From: Undaria pinnatifida
Lineage: Eukaryota; Sar; Phaeophyceae; Laminariales; Alariaceae
Reading direction: 5' to 3'
NCBI GenBank assembly: GCA_012845835.1
Contig: JABAKD010000012.1
Coordinates: 7,565,233 to 7,629,232 of the forward strand
DNA length: 64,000 nucleotides
This document shows positions 21,866 to 33,899 of the stretch, one piece after another. The translations under genes and the position numbers were made by a program. Under the pieces are notes generated by a model that saw only the letters and a program-made list of their open reading frames with translations, did no database searches and was not told the DNA's origin. Numbering within the stretch: the first letter of the stretch is position 1; the number at the start of each line of letters is the position of its first letter.

Positions 21866-23124
21866 ATACATAGCCGACTTCAACCTACTACTACTGTAGT
21901 TCGTGCTGGCTGACTGCTACGTTCCGCATACAGAGCTCAGTTGCAGTGTGCTTTTTAACATACATATTGAATATATAGTATAGTCTATATATAATGTTTT
22001 CCTGCATTCCAGGTATACAGAATAGGCTATAAGCTGGTCTGCGCTGGTCGGTGTTACTTGCCGGGTTACTAACCGGGGTTGGTTATTTTCTTCCTTGGTT
22101 TTCAATTGTTTCTCTTCTTCTAACTGCGAGACCTCCCGGATTCCAAGCTATGATAACCAGATGATAACCACATCCCGAAGGAGAAGATGGTATAAACCGT
22201 TACAATCATGTCGAGAGTGGCCGCTACAACACTAGCCCCAGTGGGATGACGTTTCACGCCAGAAGCTGGCAGCAGGCGACAATGCACAGCACAAACAGCC
22301 TGTAGCCGGCGGGCGCCTAGTATCGAGTCAGGGGGTGTCACAGCTACGCAAAAAAAGAATTGGAACGCTTGGCACCTGGAACGGGAAATAATCGGGGTTG
22401 CCGTTGTTTGGTGATCAAATCGATTAGATACCTACCGTCCCATCCTGACCGTGAATTTTGGAAGAGGAAGTCAATAAAATTTCCATGCCACCTATTAATA
22501 ACGCGTTAGTGTCTTTCGTCATGGCTCAATTATTTGGTTTTGACTCATGAAAACTTGCTAAAAACGGGCGACCGGTGTATTATAATACGGCTTGCAAAGA
22601 TGAAAATCGTCCCAAAATTTGTCGACCTCACAGCTGACGTTGCTAAAATAATCTTACTAAGTAATACAGTCCTTTACGGCCCCCAGAGCAGTTAACCCAA
22701 TTCCAACCCCTGGAAAAATCCTGGTCTAATTCCAACTGTTTCGTCCCAAATCGGGAGTGCGGCGCTAAAAGGGCCTTGTGCAGCAAAACCGAACAGCCCA
22801 CTTGGACGAGATTTTCGTCAAACTGATTAATCTAGACTAGTAGTGCTGGGAGTGTTTCATGTGTTGGAGTGTTGCTTCATACGTATTACGCTGGAGGCTC
22901 ACGAGAGCTTGGGTGTTGATAGGATGACATGGGAATGACGGGGTGGAGCATATGTGGACACCGTAGGGCTTGCCCGCGGCAAGAGTCACGCGATACCGTC
23001 ATGGCCTGAGCACGAGGCTTACGCGGCCAAAGCAGGGGTTGCGAACGAGGCTCTAGCGATATGTTTTCTGGCAAAAGTGTGGTATCGGTGTTCGTAGAAG
23101 TTTTAGTAGTACTCGTATCATCTG
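21866..23124. other. No recognised gene
   Basis: 22690-22770 is the counterpart of 2117-2210 (TTAACCCAATTCCAAC, GGGAGTGCGGCGCTAAA). Otherwise I see nothing coding or repetitive. Confidence 0.35.
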
Positions 23125-23392
23125 TTCACAAATTGGGCAGTTTATGAGTCAACTCAGTTGTGTTCTATAACTCACACCCCCTGATTGCGCATAACTGAGT
23201 TATCGTCTTGAACTCATCGTCCCTGAGTGTGCATAACTGAGTAGTTGTGGTATTCAATTCACCCCCGCGGAGTTTGCACAACCGTTAAACTGAGTTACAA
23301 AGTTCAATTCACAAGCTCTGAGTGCCAGCCTGACTGCTGAGTTTTGACAAAATGAGGTAAACTGAGGTTTAACCTGAGTCGAGTTATCCGAC
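23125..23392. repeat. AACTGAGTT minisatellite
   Basis: About four degenerate units of 50-60 bases contain TTCAATTCAC or TTGAACTCA, CTGAGTGTGCATAACTGAG and GTTA. The simple word AACTCA links it loosely with the arrays at 35570 and 51590. Confidence 0.65.
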
Positions 23393-24434
23393 ATGTGTGC
23401 ATCATTTTTTCGGACCGGTTACCCAGAATACACCAGTTCAATATTTTCATATCGGACGCAATCATGTTGGAATGGAACGAACGAATGCAATTTGCCTGAT
23501 TCCCTTCCAACGGTTCCAGCAAGGTCAACATCAGTTAACGCTTTTTTTACAACTGGAAACCCGTTTGGGGCACAAAATTACTTGGAATTACTATCGGGAG
23601 GGGTTTCGGGGCTCTAAAGGGGCCCTCGAAGCATCAGCATCCGAGGTGACGTGCGCACGGGAACGATTAGCCCGTGCTTCGTCAGTAATGGCAGCAACAA
23701 ACGTGCGCACCTACTATTGCACGGTTTGCCCGCGTCCGGTCGCCACTGAGAGTTCATTGGCATTTTGCACAACAACACGAACAGACACGCAGTACAACAG
23801 ACGATTCAGATTTCAGATTTCCACACGAATGGTATCAAACAAGTCTCACCGTTGAACGACAGGCCGTGTTCGTGCGAATCACCATTATAACAGTGTTGAT
23901 TGGCGGCGTGCTGCTGCTGCTGTTGTGTTGATGATCTTCAGCGTTTGTTTTATTGGTCCTAAAACCTACGAATCGTTGTGCTCGGAAGATTTATTTGCTG
24001 CTGACAACAACGTACATGACTACTAACGTCACGGGTGTGGCGTTTTGTGGGTTGTGCACCAGCAGCAGCAGTAGAAACTAGTGTTTGCACGAAAAATAAC
24101 TTCTTGGAATTTGATGGGCACAGCACACAACAAACAGTCTACTGATACCACTACATACAGTAGCTAGAGAAGAGTAGTCTAGTCAGTTGTACAAAAAGCA
24201 ATCCACCAAGGGTGGTACAAAGTGCATCATGGTTTGTACGTACGGAAGATGTTGCCAAAGCCAAACCCTCAGATCAACGCAGGTTAATTGTGCGTGTAAC
24301 AATTGGGTAGCCATCAGACACACCTTGCCTAGTTCATAGGTGCTGACCTGCGAGCGAAGCACGTAGCCAAGCAGAGTCGGCGTTACGGGTTCAAGGTGTG
24401 ATATAGATAATTTTGAATTTATTGCGATAGGGCT
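23393..24434. other. No recognised gene; dispersed repeat at 23553-23620
   Basis: A 152-codon plus-strand frame (23397-23855) crosses the CTGGAAACCCGT repeat shared with 9190-9262 and shows no motif, so it is not called. GCTGCTGCTGCTGTTG is at 23911. Confidence 0.35.
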
Positions 24435-24696
24435 GGGACGCGTGCTACGATCGAGGTGTACCACTTTGGTTCTGAGGGTTCCTCAATTTGGGAGCTCAAG
24501 ACCTCTCCCAAAAGCTGATTTGGAGAACAATAATTCTGCTGTGGAATGAAAAATCCCACGGCCTAGGTACACGACGAGAATCAAGAAAAAAAATGACCTG
24601 TCAGCGATTATTTTGGGTTAAGGAGCCCCGTCATTCAGAAAACATCTCAGACGAACAGTGATACATACCTTGATCATCATCGTAGCACGGCGTCCT
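24435..24696 (+). mobile_element. Family A element, near-complete
   Basis: Left GGGACGCGTGCTACGATCGAGG-type end and right CATCGTAGCACGGCGTCC end form a clear inverted pair. CTCAATTTGGGAGCTCAAGA, AAATCCCACGGCCTAGGTAC and TTTTGGGTTAAGGAGCCCCG are all present. Confidence 0.8.
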
Positions 24697-25532
24697 TCGT
24701 AGCGTCAGATTTGTTGGAATGCTGGGCAAGCACGATGTTTCGAGTCATTTCCGGCTGGCGCATGCCGGCACTATAGAGGGACCACTACTACTATTACACT
24801 GCTGTATCGACAGCATTATATTTGACAATAATACTTGGTCTTACGAGAGTGTGCTTGTGTTCACATTTTTACTGTATTTAACTGTGGTATCTCCGCCCAT
24901 CACAACATCCAGAGTAGGCGGCATTTAGTTTGCCATAGTTTTCCTTTTTTTCGCGCTTATCACTCACACTCTCATACTCACACTCACACTCACGCAAAAT
25001 ACGTATGCACCCCTTCCAAAGGGTTATTTTGTTAGGGCTGTTCGTTGCTGAATACCTGGTATTATATACGAAGTTTGATGTAGCTATTCACGTTCGCGAT
25101 TCATTGACGAAGAAAACGTTTTTGAGTGTATCTTGTACTGTGCCGTACATAGCTATTTGCTTTCCGGCGCTGCTGTCTTGCTGTGCTGTGCTGTGCTGTG
25201 CTGTGTGGTTTGCAAGTGACAGCACTAGCTACATAAGTAAGTGCGCTATATTATGCATTGGTGCTTTGATTGCTTCCGCCGGCTCTTATACATACTTCTT
25301 TGTTATGTCGCCAGCACTATGTTAAGATACGGCCTCGAAAGCACAATAACCTTACAACTACTTATTATTAAGCTTCCTTTTTCATCGTCCGCCGGAGGAT
25401 GAAAAAACCAGCGCTCCTACTATAGTAAGGTATATAGACCATATTTCTAACCACGTCCCCAGCACTATAATGTCAACCTACGGAGCCGTGTCTTATACGA
25501 ACCCAAGTACATAAATAGTACATAGTCTATAC
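24697..25532. other. Unrecognised DNA with short tandem tracts and a hairpin
   Basis: (CTCACA)n-like repetition is at 24962-24995 and (GCTGT)5 at 25180-25205. A strong hairpin lies at 25378-25406, with TTTTTCATC pairing with GATGAAAAA across a TCC-GGA inner stem. It has a transcription-terminator shape but no gene beside it. The frame 25005-25325 is hydrophobic but spans the GCTGT tract. Confidence 0.4.
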
Positions 25533-25610
25533 GCTCAGCTTGCAAATATATATGAGTTTCGACATAATCTTCGACCTCACAGCTGGAGCGTATTTTTATG
25601 TTTATAATAT
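25533..25610 (+). mobile_element. Family X 3'-end fragment
   Basis: Only the last 80 bases are present: CAGCTTGCAAATATATATGA then TTCGACCTCACAGCTGGAGC. It breaks off upstream of GCTTGC, the shortest copy in the window. Confidence 0.6.
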
Positions 25611-25693
25611 AGACTACGCTCCCCCGCTCTGTTGACGAAAACGTTTCGAGTGTTGGGAGCTTTTCTTACCTTTCGTTTTCGGCACGTTTGATT

Positions 25694-25711
25694 TGCTGCC
25701 GTTGCTGCTGT

Positions 25712-25755
<44 letters not shown>

Positions 25756-25756
25756 T
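25694..25756. repeat. (GCT)n microsatellite
   Basis: GCTGCCGTTGCTGCTGTTGC followed by about fifteen CTG units. The alanine-rich minus-strand frame is an artefact. It abuts a family A copy. Confidence 0.85.
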
Positions 25757-25792
25757 TCTATCTGTCTGTAGTTCGTCCGTAACGGCGACTAC

Positions 25793-26050
25793 GAAGCTTG
25801 CTACAGTAGAGGTGCACCACTTTTTGTCTGAGGCTTCTTCGATGTGGGAGCTCAAGACCCCTCTCAGAAACCGATTTGGAGGAAAATAAAACTGCCACCG
25901 GATAAAAATTCCCATACATAGCCTAGGTGTAGGACGAGAATCATGAAAAAAAGAATGGTCTATTTCCGCCGATTTTGGGTTAAGGAGTGTCTTAAGTCAT
26001 TCAGAAACCATTTCAGACCAAAAGTGATACCTCTATCGTAGCGCGCGCCC
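25793..26050 (+). mobile_element. Family A element, near-complete
   Basis: Left GCTTGCTACAGTAGAGGTGC and right ACCTCTATCGTAGCGCGCGC. The interior follows the family order with CCTAGGTGTAGGACGAGAAT and GATTTTGGGTTAAGGAGTGT. The core tail GTCTTAAGTCATTCA is identical to copy 1, suggesting these two share a recent source. Confidence 0.8.
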
Positions 26051-26475
26051 TACACATATTCGCTGCGCTATCATCCTTCGTCGGTTGGATTGCTTGTTTC
26101 TGTTCTCCGTGTATATACTATATAGTCTATAACCACAAAAATTTCATCCCTTTTCTACTCCTGTTCCTGCATTTTTCATCCCACGCAATCCCCAGTACTA
26201 CTACTGTAGCTTGTGTTCACAATCGTGGGTGCGGATATAGAGGGCTCCACACACGGGTGAGGCGCTGTCGTGCTATAATGCCAACCGTGTCCTACACGAA
26301 CCAACAAAAAAGATAGATGAAGAGTGCCTGGTAGTCTAATATTATCATTTTTGCCCTCCGACAATATAGCGTAGATGCCGTTCCGATGTAAATCGAATAT
26401 CCCTTCATAAAGCGGCAGTAGTACCTAATACATGTATAGCCGAAGTGTATTTGAATATTGTTTGTGACCTAAACC
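26051..26475. other. No recognised feature
   Basis: Short frames only, with two TAGTCTA words at 26123 and 26333. Confidence 0.3.
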
Positions 26476-27358
26476 TCCTAAAAAATCTCCCCCCCCCCCC
26501 CCTCTTGCTCTCCCTTACTCAAACGCCCCACCAAATATCGAAATCCGCCACATTAATAAACACTTCACGCACAGGATATCACCTCATTATCTTTCGAGAG
26601 CCATCCATGCCGCCGTGTTCCCCCCCCCCCCCCGCCTCGAACGCCCCCTTCTTCCCCATCACCCGCACCTTCGCCTTGACCTAGCACCACACGTATAACA
26701 AACCCCTCACCTAAAGCCGTCCCCCCCCCCCCCCCCCCCCCCCCCCACCCTCCCCCCCAACCCATCCCAACCCCACCCCCTCGAACACTCCACCCTCTCT
26801 TTACTCACTGATTGTACGAATTACCCCAGGATATACATGATAAACTGATGTATTATTTCCAAAATGTCACATTTATCCCCTCAAAATAATGTATAGTTTC
26901 CAGGCACATATTGAGCTGCCCCCCCCCGCCCAACGCCCCCCCCCCCCCCCCCCCCCCGCCCCCAATAATATACTGGTGCCAAAACCGTCAGATTTATCCC
27001 CTCGAAAGGATTTATAGCTCACATGCACAAATTGCCCCTTCCCCCCCCCCCCCCCCGCCCCCCTCCAAACCCGCTCGCTTTTGATCAAAACCAGGCCCCC
27101 CTTTCCCTTCACAGCTGTCAGATTTTGTCCCCCTCAGAAACGGGTTTTACAGTTTCCGCGCACAGACTGACTAAAATCATCATGTTGACCCTGATAGCTA
27201 CACTGTAGTTGTAAGGGGAGTCGCCGACCTATATCCTTAATGAGGACACACAACTCGCAATGCGCGCGATCGGAGTATCACACACAGCTTGCAAAGATGA
27301 GTTTCGACGAAATCTTCTATCTCACCGCTGGAGTGTATTTTAATTTTTATAATATATG
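26476..27358 (+). mobile_element. Family X repeat, longest copy, with poly-C runs
   Basis: In sense orientation it runs from C-rich DNA through repeated modules (GATATCACCTCATTATCTTTC; ACCTAGCACCACACG; TTTATCCCCTCAAAAT and GTATAGTTTCC) to the constant 3' end. C runs reach 26 bases (26721-26746) and 22 bases (26936-26957). Close to the 3' end an in-frame reading MSFDEIFYLTAGVYFNFYNI starts at 27297 and stops at 27357. The same peptide pattern recurs in other copies, but it is short and may simply be conserved DNA. Confidence 0.65.
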
Positions 27359-30300
27359 AAGTCGAATGATGGCACCATAATAATGCAGTGGTATCTTCCG
27401 CCAACCATTTGCCAATTTCCTTTCCCCACATCTTCTCCTTTTTTATCTACTACCAGGTATTTCCTTTCCCTATAGTCTAGTCTAAATGTTTTAGCTGAGA
27501 GCCTACCTTAATCCTATTCAATCAGGTTGATTTGGGCGTTCTTATATTTTATTTTGCGGGTCACCCCCGTTATTAGTCTAGACTATAGGACGACTCGGGA
27601 GGGAAACATTTTATTTTGTTTATTGTTGTGTACCAAGTATATATAAATTGTTGCGTTAGATTAGTCTAAAATTTTATCTCCTCGCAATGCAAGGGATTGC
27701 ACACACCACCAGCAATCAAAGAACGAGCGAACGGACGGCATTATACCCGCCGAACCTTTAGACAGAGGTGGTGGTAGTCGAAACAGCTGATTGTCCGTGT
27801 ATCACAACCGAGCAGCACATTCTACCAGTGGTATACAAAGTCGCTACGAAATGGTTTACTATTGCTATGGAAACGTTCTACCAGTGGTACACATCTAAAT
27901 ACAACATTGTTTATCAAGGAAGTATAATAATATGTGTCAGGTACTTGCTGTTTGTTGTTTTCACCGCTTGAATTTCAAATGCACGCCTTGTTTGTTGTTT
28001 TGTTGCTTTAATGTTTAGTCTAGTCTAGTCTACCGGCATAATAAGTATACGTACGTCGTAGAGAAATACCGAGTGTATATTGTTGCTGTTACACTGATTT
28101 AGTAGTGTTTTGCAGACGGAGTTCATGTTTGTGAAGCGGACGTATCTTAGTCTACTCTTAACATAATAGTCCAGACTATACCTGGTAAGCCGCATTGTGC
28201 ATACATCCAGTCAGTAGTAGCGTTGACATCATTAGACTAATAGGATAGGCCTGAAACACCAAACAGCATAATCGACGGCGGAATGTCGTACAAATGGGTG
28301 CTCTCGTACTCTTCTACTTAAAATATGTAACCAGATACATACGTAGACTATAGTCTATAGACTACATGTATTATAGCCTGTATCCTGCAGGCTCGTAGGC
28401 ATATTATACCGGAAATACAGAATTAATAATCCTGTTGTTGTGGAGGAGACAAACAAGCGTTCATAGTATCATAAATACATGCACGAGACGCTACGACATA
28501 CCACAGTTAAGACTAATACTCTTCATATTCATACAATTAATATCATAACAAGAAGAAAGAAAGGTATACCAGGATTTAAACGAAATGCCTCAGATTGAAA
28601 CGAAGTTCCACAACACCCACCCACTCACTGCTACTCACTCACGCTGTCACACTGCTGATATCCATGCTAAGTTAGGATTTCCCGGCGCCTACGATACCTG
28701 TTGCAACTACGTCACTCGATCGATACAAGCTACCCAGCTATAGTCTAGTCTAGGTGAATACTTGTACTGATTTTATACTGCAAACAAAATTGTCGGATGC
28801 CCAACTACCGTAGAAATGACAAGGTTTTGTTTGCAGCATTGTTGTCAATCACGAAAGCAAACATGTCAATTTGCAGGACGTCCAAGTAGTCGTAGGCACG
28901 CTTTCTCTTTATCGAGCAAGACCATACGTAGTGTACCCCTCCGGTACGTACACAGTAATCAGAGTATTACGAGGGTGTGGTACGAGGTAGTCTAGCCACC
29001 AGGTATCTATGCGATTACTTGCTTGGTATGATTTCTGTGACTGCTGTGGAAAAAACAAATGTACGTTCAGTCGACCAACGAAGGATAGTAGAGTGGTAGC
29101 CACCCGTTCGAAAGAAAAAAAGCAACGCGATATTGTCTTGCTCTTGAAAAAGAGGCGAAGGGAGGGGTGCGACCGGCTTACTTTTTGAAAGCTTACTTCT
29201 TGAGAGACCCCTCATCTGAAATACGGTAGCTGTATGTAGACTATATATATGCAGACTATAGACTATCTACGTAGACCGATGCGAACTACCTTTCTTTCGA
29301 TAAAACAATCGCTACTATTTGGAGCCAGAAAACGACTGAAATCAAAATTTGGATAGGCAATCTACAGAATAGAGTTTCTCTGGTAGGGTGGGGTGTGGGG
29401 TGGGTGGGTGGCGTGTTTATTTACGTGCAAGTAAAGTCACTGGTATACAACAACCTTGGTTACCCCTTTTGATATTACTGCGAAAATGAAATAAATGACA
29501 GTTATCCCAAGTAGCGTGTCCGCTTTTGTCCCCAAAAACATGGTTGCAGTTTTAAGGAGACTAATTCCTTTAGAAATAAATTACTTGAAATTGGTGAGTG
29601 CGTTTTTTTTTTCAGCAGTGCAGGGTTGGCGCGGAGTGAATGTAGCACACACGTAGACAAACGCGCCGCTGACGCAGGTATCACGCAGCTTGCAACAAAA
29701 AAAATGATACGGGAGTACATGGACCATCCAAGCGGCCGAAGTCATAGCTGACGGACAGATTTCCAACAACCGTGTAGACTAGACTATACCAATCCCTGGT
29801 AGGATTTGTGTTTGAAACGTGTTTCGTGATTGATTCGCGTCCTAGATAAATCTAATCGTGACAAGAAGAGTGTGCAAGACTGCTGTGAACACCTAGCCCC
29901 GAAGAGGAAGATATCAAGGGTATGGCCCAAACCGGAGAAAGAGGGCCGGCGACAGGGCCTCAACCAGTATGTATGGCCTCCCTCCATATTCCATCTACGA
30001 GCGCACAAGAGCGAACCCCGTACACCACACCTGACTGAGCGAAATAACATGTATGTTCAGTGCTGTACATTTTATATTACCAAACCATGGTGCTTGCCGT
30101 GTAGTACCTTCACATCATATCGAGAAAGCGTGTTATTTCTACATACCTCGAAGTATATATTATAATATTCAGCGGCCTCCATTACCCACGGAGGACTGTT
30201 TGGTGTTTGCTGTTTGTTGTGCTGTGAGCTGTGGCAAAACGTACATCACACAGATAGTACCCGCGCCACCTGACTGGAGTGTGGCGTTTATTTAAACAAT

Positions 30301-30464
30301 ATGTAGTCCATGTTGGCAGTGTCTTACTGCTTCATACACTACTGCTTGCCGCATGTATGTTTCATTTACATCACGAAACTGCGTTATTTGTGCTACAAAC
30401 GGTGCCCATTACTACTACTACTAGTACGTTGGACTACTTGGCACTAACTGTCATGACATGAACT
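27359..30464. other. Unrecognised DNA saturated with TAGTCTA/TAGACTA
   Basis: I find about 20 occurrences of this 7-mer here, often doubled as TAGTCTAGTCTA or TAGTCTAGACTA (27472, 27575, 28014, 28343, 28740, 29234, 29775). A 54-base direct repeat with TTCTACCAGTGGTA is at 27819 and 27873. The dispersed TTTTGTCCCCAAAAACATG segment is at 29525. Frames up to 111 codons overlap on both strands and show no motif. Confidence 0.45.
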
Positions 30465-30840
30465 GTGGCATCCTAGAGAGAATGATGTAGACAGGTGAGG
30501 ACAAAACTCGAAATATATATGCCGATCCGTACTGGTTATGGGCTATCTATCACATCGTATCTATCGTTAGACATGCGATCCATGCCGAGCGGTGACGATC
30601 CTGTGCATCCTACGAAGTAGAGGTGGAGAGGCACATAGGTGACGACAAACCACAAAACGTATCAATCCGTGCTTGTGACGAGCCACCCATTGTAACACAT
30701 CTATGTTTAGCCAGGCGATCCTTGCCGAGAGCGGTAGCGATCCTGCATCCTAAAGAGAGCGTGGAAGATAGCTGATGATGACAAATCACAAAACATATCG
30801 TCTGTGCTGCTCACGAGCTATCTATCGTATCGAATATATC
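30465..30840. repeat. Tandem repeat, about 145-base period, three units
   Basis: Unit landmarks are GGTGAGGACAAAACTCGAAA / GGTGACGACAAACCACAAAA / GATGATGACAAATCACAAAA, then CCGTGCT or CCGTACT, GAGCTATCTATC, GGCGATCC and GTGCATCCTA. No coding sense. Confidence 0.75.
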
Positions 30841-30954
30841 TATAGCACATATCACTATTTAACACTATAGTCTAGTCTATATGCTACCTGCTACGAGGTA
30901 GATCTACCGATAATGCTACGACTCGTACCAGGTATAGACTATATTATCACTAAA

Positions 30955-31240
30955 TCTGTCGTATTCTATCGTACTGCTGTAATGTCGTGTTTATCCTTCT
31001 ATGCGTCGTGTCTATCATGCTATCTATCTAGACTGCATCGTGTATGTATCCATTGTGTTGTCTATCGATGATACCATTCTATCTATCTAAATGTCGTACG
31101 AGTGGCATGTTTATGGTGCTATCTGCCGCTTCTACCCTTATATCTGTCGTATCTATCATGCCATACATCTCTACATTGTTGTCCCTATTATCTGTTATAT
31201 ATGTTTGCATGTATGAATGTATGTATGTACGGTGACTATA
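30955..31240. repeat. Degenerate GTCGTGTCTATCATGCTATC array
   Basis: About eight units of roughly 30-35 bases share TGTCGT, CTATC and ATGCTATC or variants, ending in a (TATG)n-like tract at 31208-31231. Confidence 0.6.
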
Positions 31241-31572
31241 TCTATCTATGCCGACGAAGAGACGGAAACAATAAATAAATCAAAGATGATAGATGCAGCG
31301 GTACATAGCTAGAATAAACATAGATATGATGTACAAGACGTGCGCGTTTTCTTCATGTAACATCAAAACCGTTATTTCTATGTACCCAACGACAGCATCC
31401 AGCAGCGTACATACCCCGTGTCCGTCCTGATTCCTCATCCTATTACAGTAAGAGAGAAGAGAGAGACCTGGTGAATTAATTGTGTCTACACTTATTATTA
31501 GATGCAAAGGAATTCATAGTCTTGTCCGGGGGGTTTTGGGGGGGGGTGTTATAGTAAGTAGGTAGACCATAT
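31241..31572. other. No recognised feature; G run
   Basis: A GGGGGGTTTTGGGGGGGGG segment lies at 31527-31546, just outside the next family X copy. Confidence 0.35.
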
Positions 31573-32075
31573 ATATGTTAAAACAATAAAAATACACTCC
31601 AGCTGTCTCTAAAATCGAAGGTTTCGTCGAAACTCACATGTGGGAAACTGTGTGTGACACTCCGATCGCGCGTATTACTGGGGTGTGTGTCCTCATTAAG
31701 GATACAGGTCGGCGCAACTCCCTTAGAACTACAGTTTAGCGTGTACAAGGGTCAACAGGGTGATGATGTTAAGCAATCTGTGCGCGGAGACTATATATAA
31801 AGCTTTTGGGGGTGACCAAATCTAACGGCTGTGTGTGGGAGGAATACATCATCAGATTATCATGTATATCCTGTCAGTCGTATCACCAGTGAGGGGAGGG
31901 TGGGGTTGTTAGGAGAGGGGGGGGGGGGTGGAAAAGGGGGGGGGGGGGGGGTCTCCAACAACTTTAGGCCTCATTCATGTATAGGAGCTTACTGTACGTG
32001 TCGCGCCAGGTCTAGGCGATGGTGGTTGGGTGTGGCGGGGGAGGGGGGGGCGGGGGGGACGCTAATTTGACTTTG
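31573..32075 (-). mobile_element. Family X repeat
   Basis: The constant end at 31594 (CTCCAGCTGTCTCTAAAATC) carries a small change from the usual GTGAGATC. CTCATTAAGGATACAGGTCG, GGGTCAACAGGGTGATGATG, a single GGAGACTATATATAAAGC module and G runs at 31917-31951 follow. It ends in the GGTCTAGGCGATGGTG module. Confidence 0.65.
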
Positions 32076-33118
32076 AAGAGAGCATCTGTAATACGCGCAT
32101 TGTATTTGCGGGTGAAGAAAAAAATCGTTCCATGTGGGCAACACGAATAAGCTGTAAAGGCGAAGAGAACAACAGCCCTGACTCTGGGCTGCTAGCAGGG
32201 CTATACTCCTACCAATGCATGAATGAACACGCAAATATTTCTGAACAATGGGGCGAGGAGAATAAGATAAATCACTACCTGGTATAACATATTGTTGATA
32301 TTGGTGGTGCTGAAGCCGACCCCCGACGTCATCGGAGGCGGCACAAAGCAGTCAAGGGAAACGAAATGATTTATGGTTCGAACCTTACTTTTTATTCAAA
32401 AAGGAATATTTACGAACGGGGACGAACAGACTGACTGGTGGTACGGCAGATAGATGCGGTGTACGTGATACTATTTTATCGTGGGGTGTAATGATCACTA
32501 TTAATAAGACTTCAACACAGCAAAGCATGATCGGGACGGGGACAGGCAAGAGGCAATAGTGATGGACAAAACAGTATAGGCACCAGCGCGTCCAGGTTCA
32601 AGCGCGCGCGCGGGGATGGGGGGGGGGGGGGGGGGGGGGGCTGAGTCTGTGGGTGAGGGTGATCAGTGAAAGTTGTTTTGGGGTCGGCGTTCACTATCGA
32701 AACTTATCTGCTAAAAGGAAACACGGAACGAACCCATGTCATGCGAACATTCAGCAGGTTGATGTCGGATCAAATGAAGTATGCACCGCACGGTATTAAT
32801 ATTTGTTGGGTGGGAAAATAAGTCACAACACCTACAGGTAGTAATGCTGATTTTGCAACGGTCAAGGCTCGTTGGACCGGGTCAATGGCACCTTGTCCCT
32901 GGCAACATGGAACAGGTACTACACACGCAAAAGGCTTGACACCCACGTTTTATCACTATGTGTACACATACTGTATGGTCTGATACGCAGGTGCCAGAAT
33001 GCAAGTATGTGTCCAGGTCTCGGGAGTTGATGGTGATATCGTACGGCCATAGCAAGGAGAGAATTGGCCAGCCCTGATCACTATCTAACAGCATGCGACC
33101 CTGTACGCCTATGGGTTC
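32076..33118. other. No recognised gene; 23-base G run
   Basis: A G run occupies 32618-32640 after (GC)n at 32602-32612. Elsewhere I see nothing to support. Confidence 0.35.
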
Positions 33119-33418
33119 ACGCATGCTACGGTAAGGATGCAGCACATTTTTTTGAGGATCTCTACTTGAGGGGCGCTATAGCTTTAGACCTAGGCGCTAT
33201 ACTTCACTCAGAAGGCAATGTTGACTTAAGTCAAAAGTGCAACGCGATGAACAATCTCGAGGAGCCCACAGAGGCATCATGCAAGACATTGTGTTACTGA
33301 GCAAAAAACATATGTATTCCACACAGATATTGGGCAACGGAGGCCCCTCGGTCGCATGAAGCAAATTATTTAAAAAGCATCCCTATATATCCCTACTCTA
33401 TATCCTTATGGTAGCAGT
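33119..33418 (+). mobile_element. Family A element, divergent copy
   Basis: The left end ACGCATGCTACGGTAAGGAT is followed by GCAGCACATTTTTTTGAGG and, further in, AAAAGTGCAACGCGATGAAC, all in family order. The right end is eroded to CTCTATATCCTTATGGTAGC. The 78-codon frame 33064-33300, which looks protein-like, lies almost entirely in this element and is therefore not called a gene. Confidence 0.5.
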
Positions 33419-33471
33419 CCCGTTTTACTAGGTTGCTATATCTGTCTGAACGGCATAATAAGGGAAGGTGT

Positions 33472-33745
33472 GCGGCGTGTGCTACGATAGAGACGGCAAT
33501 TTTAGGCAAACAAACGCGTTTTGTGCTATGATGGGACTGCTTCACCCTCAAATCGTCGGAACGGCATTCTACGTGCTTTGCCCATATATATTTTGTTTGT
33601 TTACATACCTAGGCCATGGGCTTTGTTTTTTTGTTGATCGGACTGAATTTTCATTTTACTCTAAATAAGTTTCTTTCCGTGAGATATTATAGAGCTCCTC
33701 GGCCGAGGGATCTCCGAAAAGAAATGGTGTACCTGTACCGTAGGA
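33472..33745 (-). mobile_element. Family A element
   Basis: The outer end GGCGTGTGCTACGATAGAGA, the core CAAATCGTCGGAA, CATACCTAGGCCATGGGCTT and GAGCTCCTCGGCCGAGGGAT are recognisable. The far end is ACCTGTACCGTAGG. It lies 54 bases from the previous copy, in opposite orientation. Confidence 0.65.
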
Positions 33746-33899
33746 TGTAGGATGTGTCAAATCCTAAGGAAGCGGTGGAGGATGCACACGTACAGCATAA
33801 TGATGCACACGTACAACATAAGGAAGCTGGAGAGAGGGGAGCAGGTGGAGTGTAGCGGCGTTGAGCGGGAAGTAGGTGCAGGCAGAAGGTAGATATGGT

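Noticed and set aside
33064-33300. 78-codon protein-like frame
   Set aside because: It lies almost wholly inside a divergent family A element.
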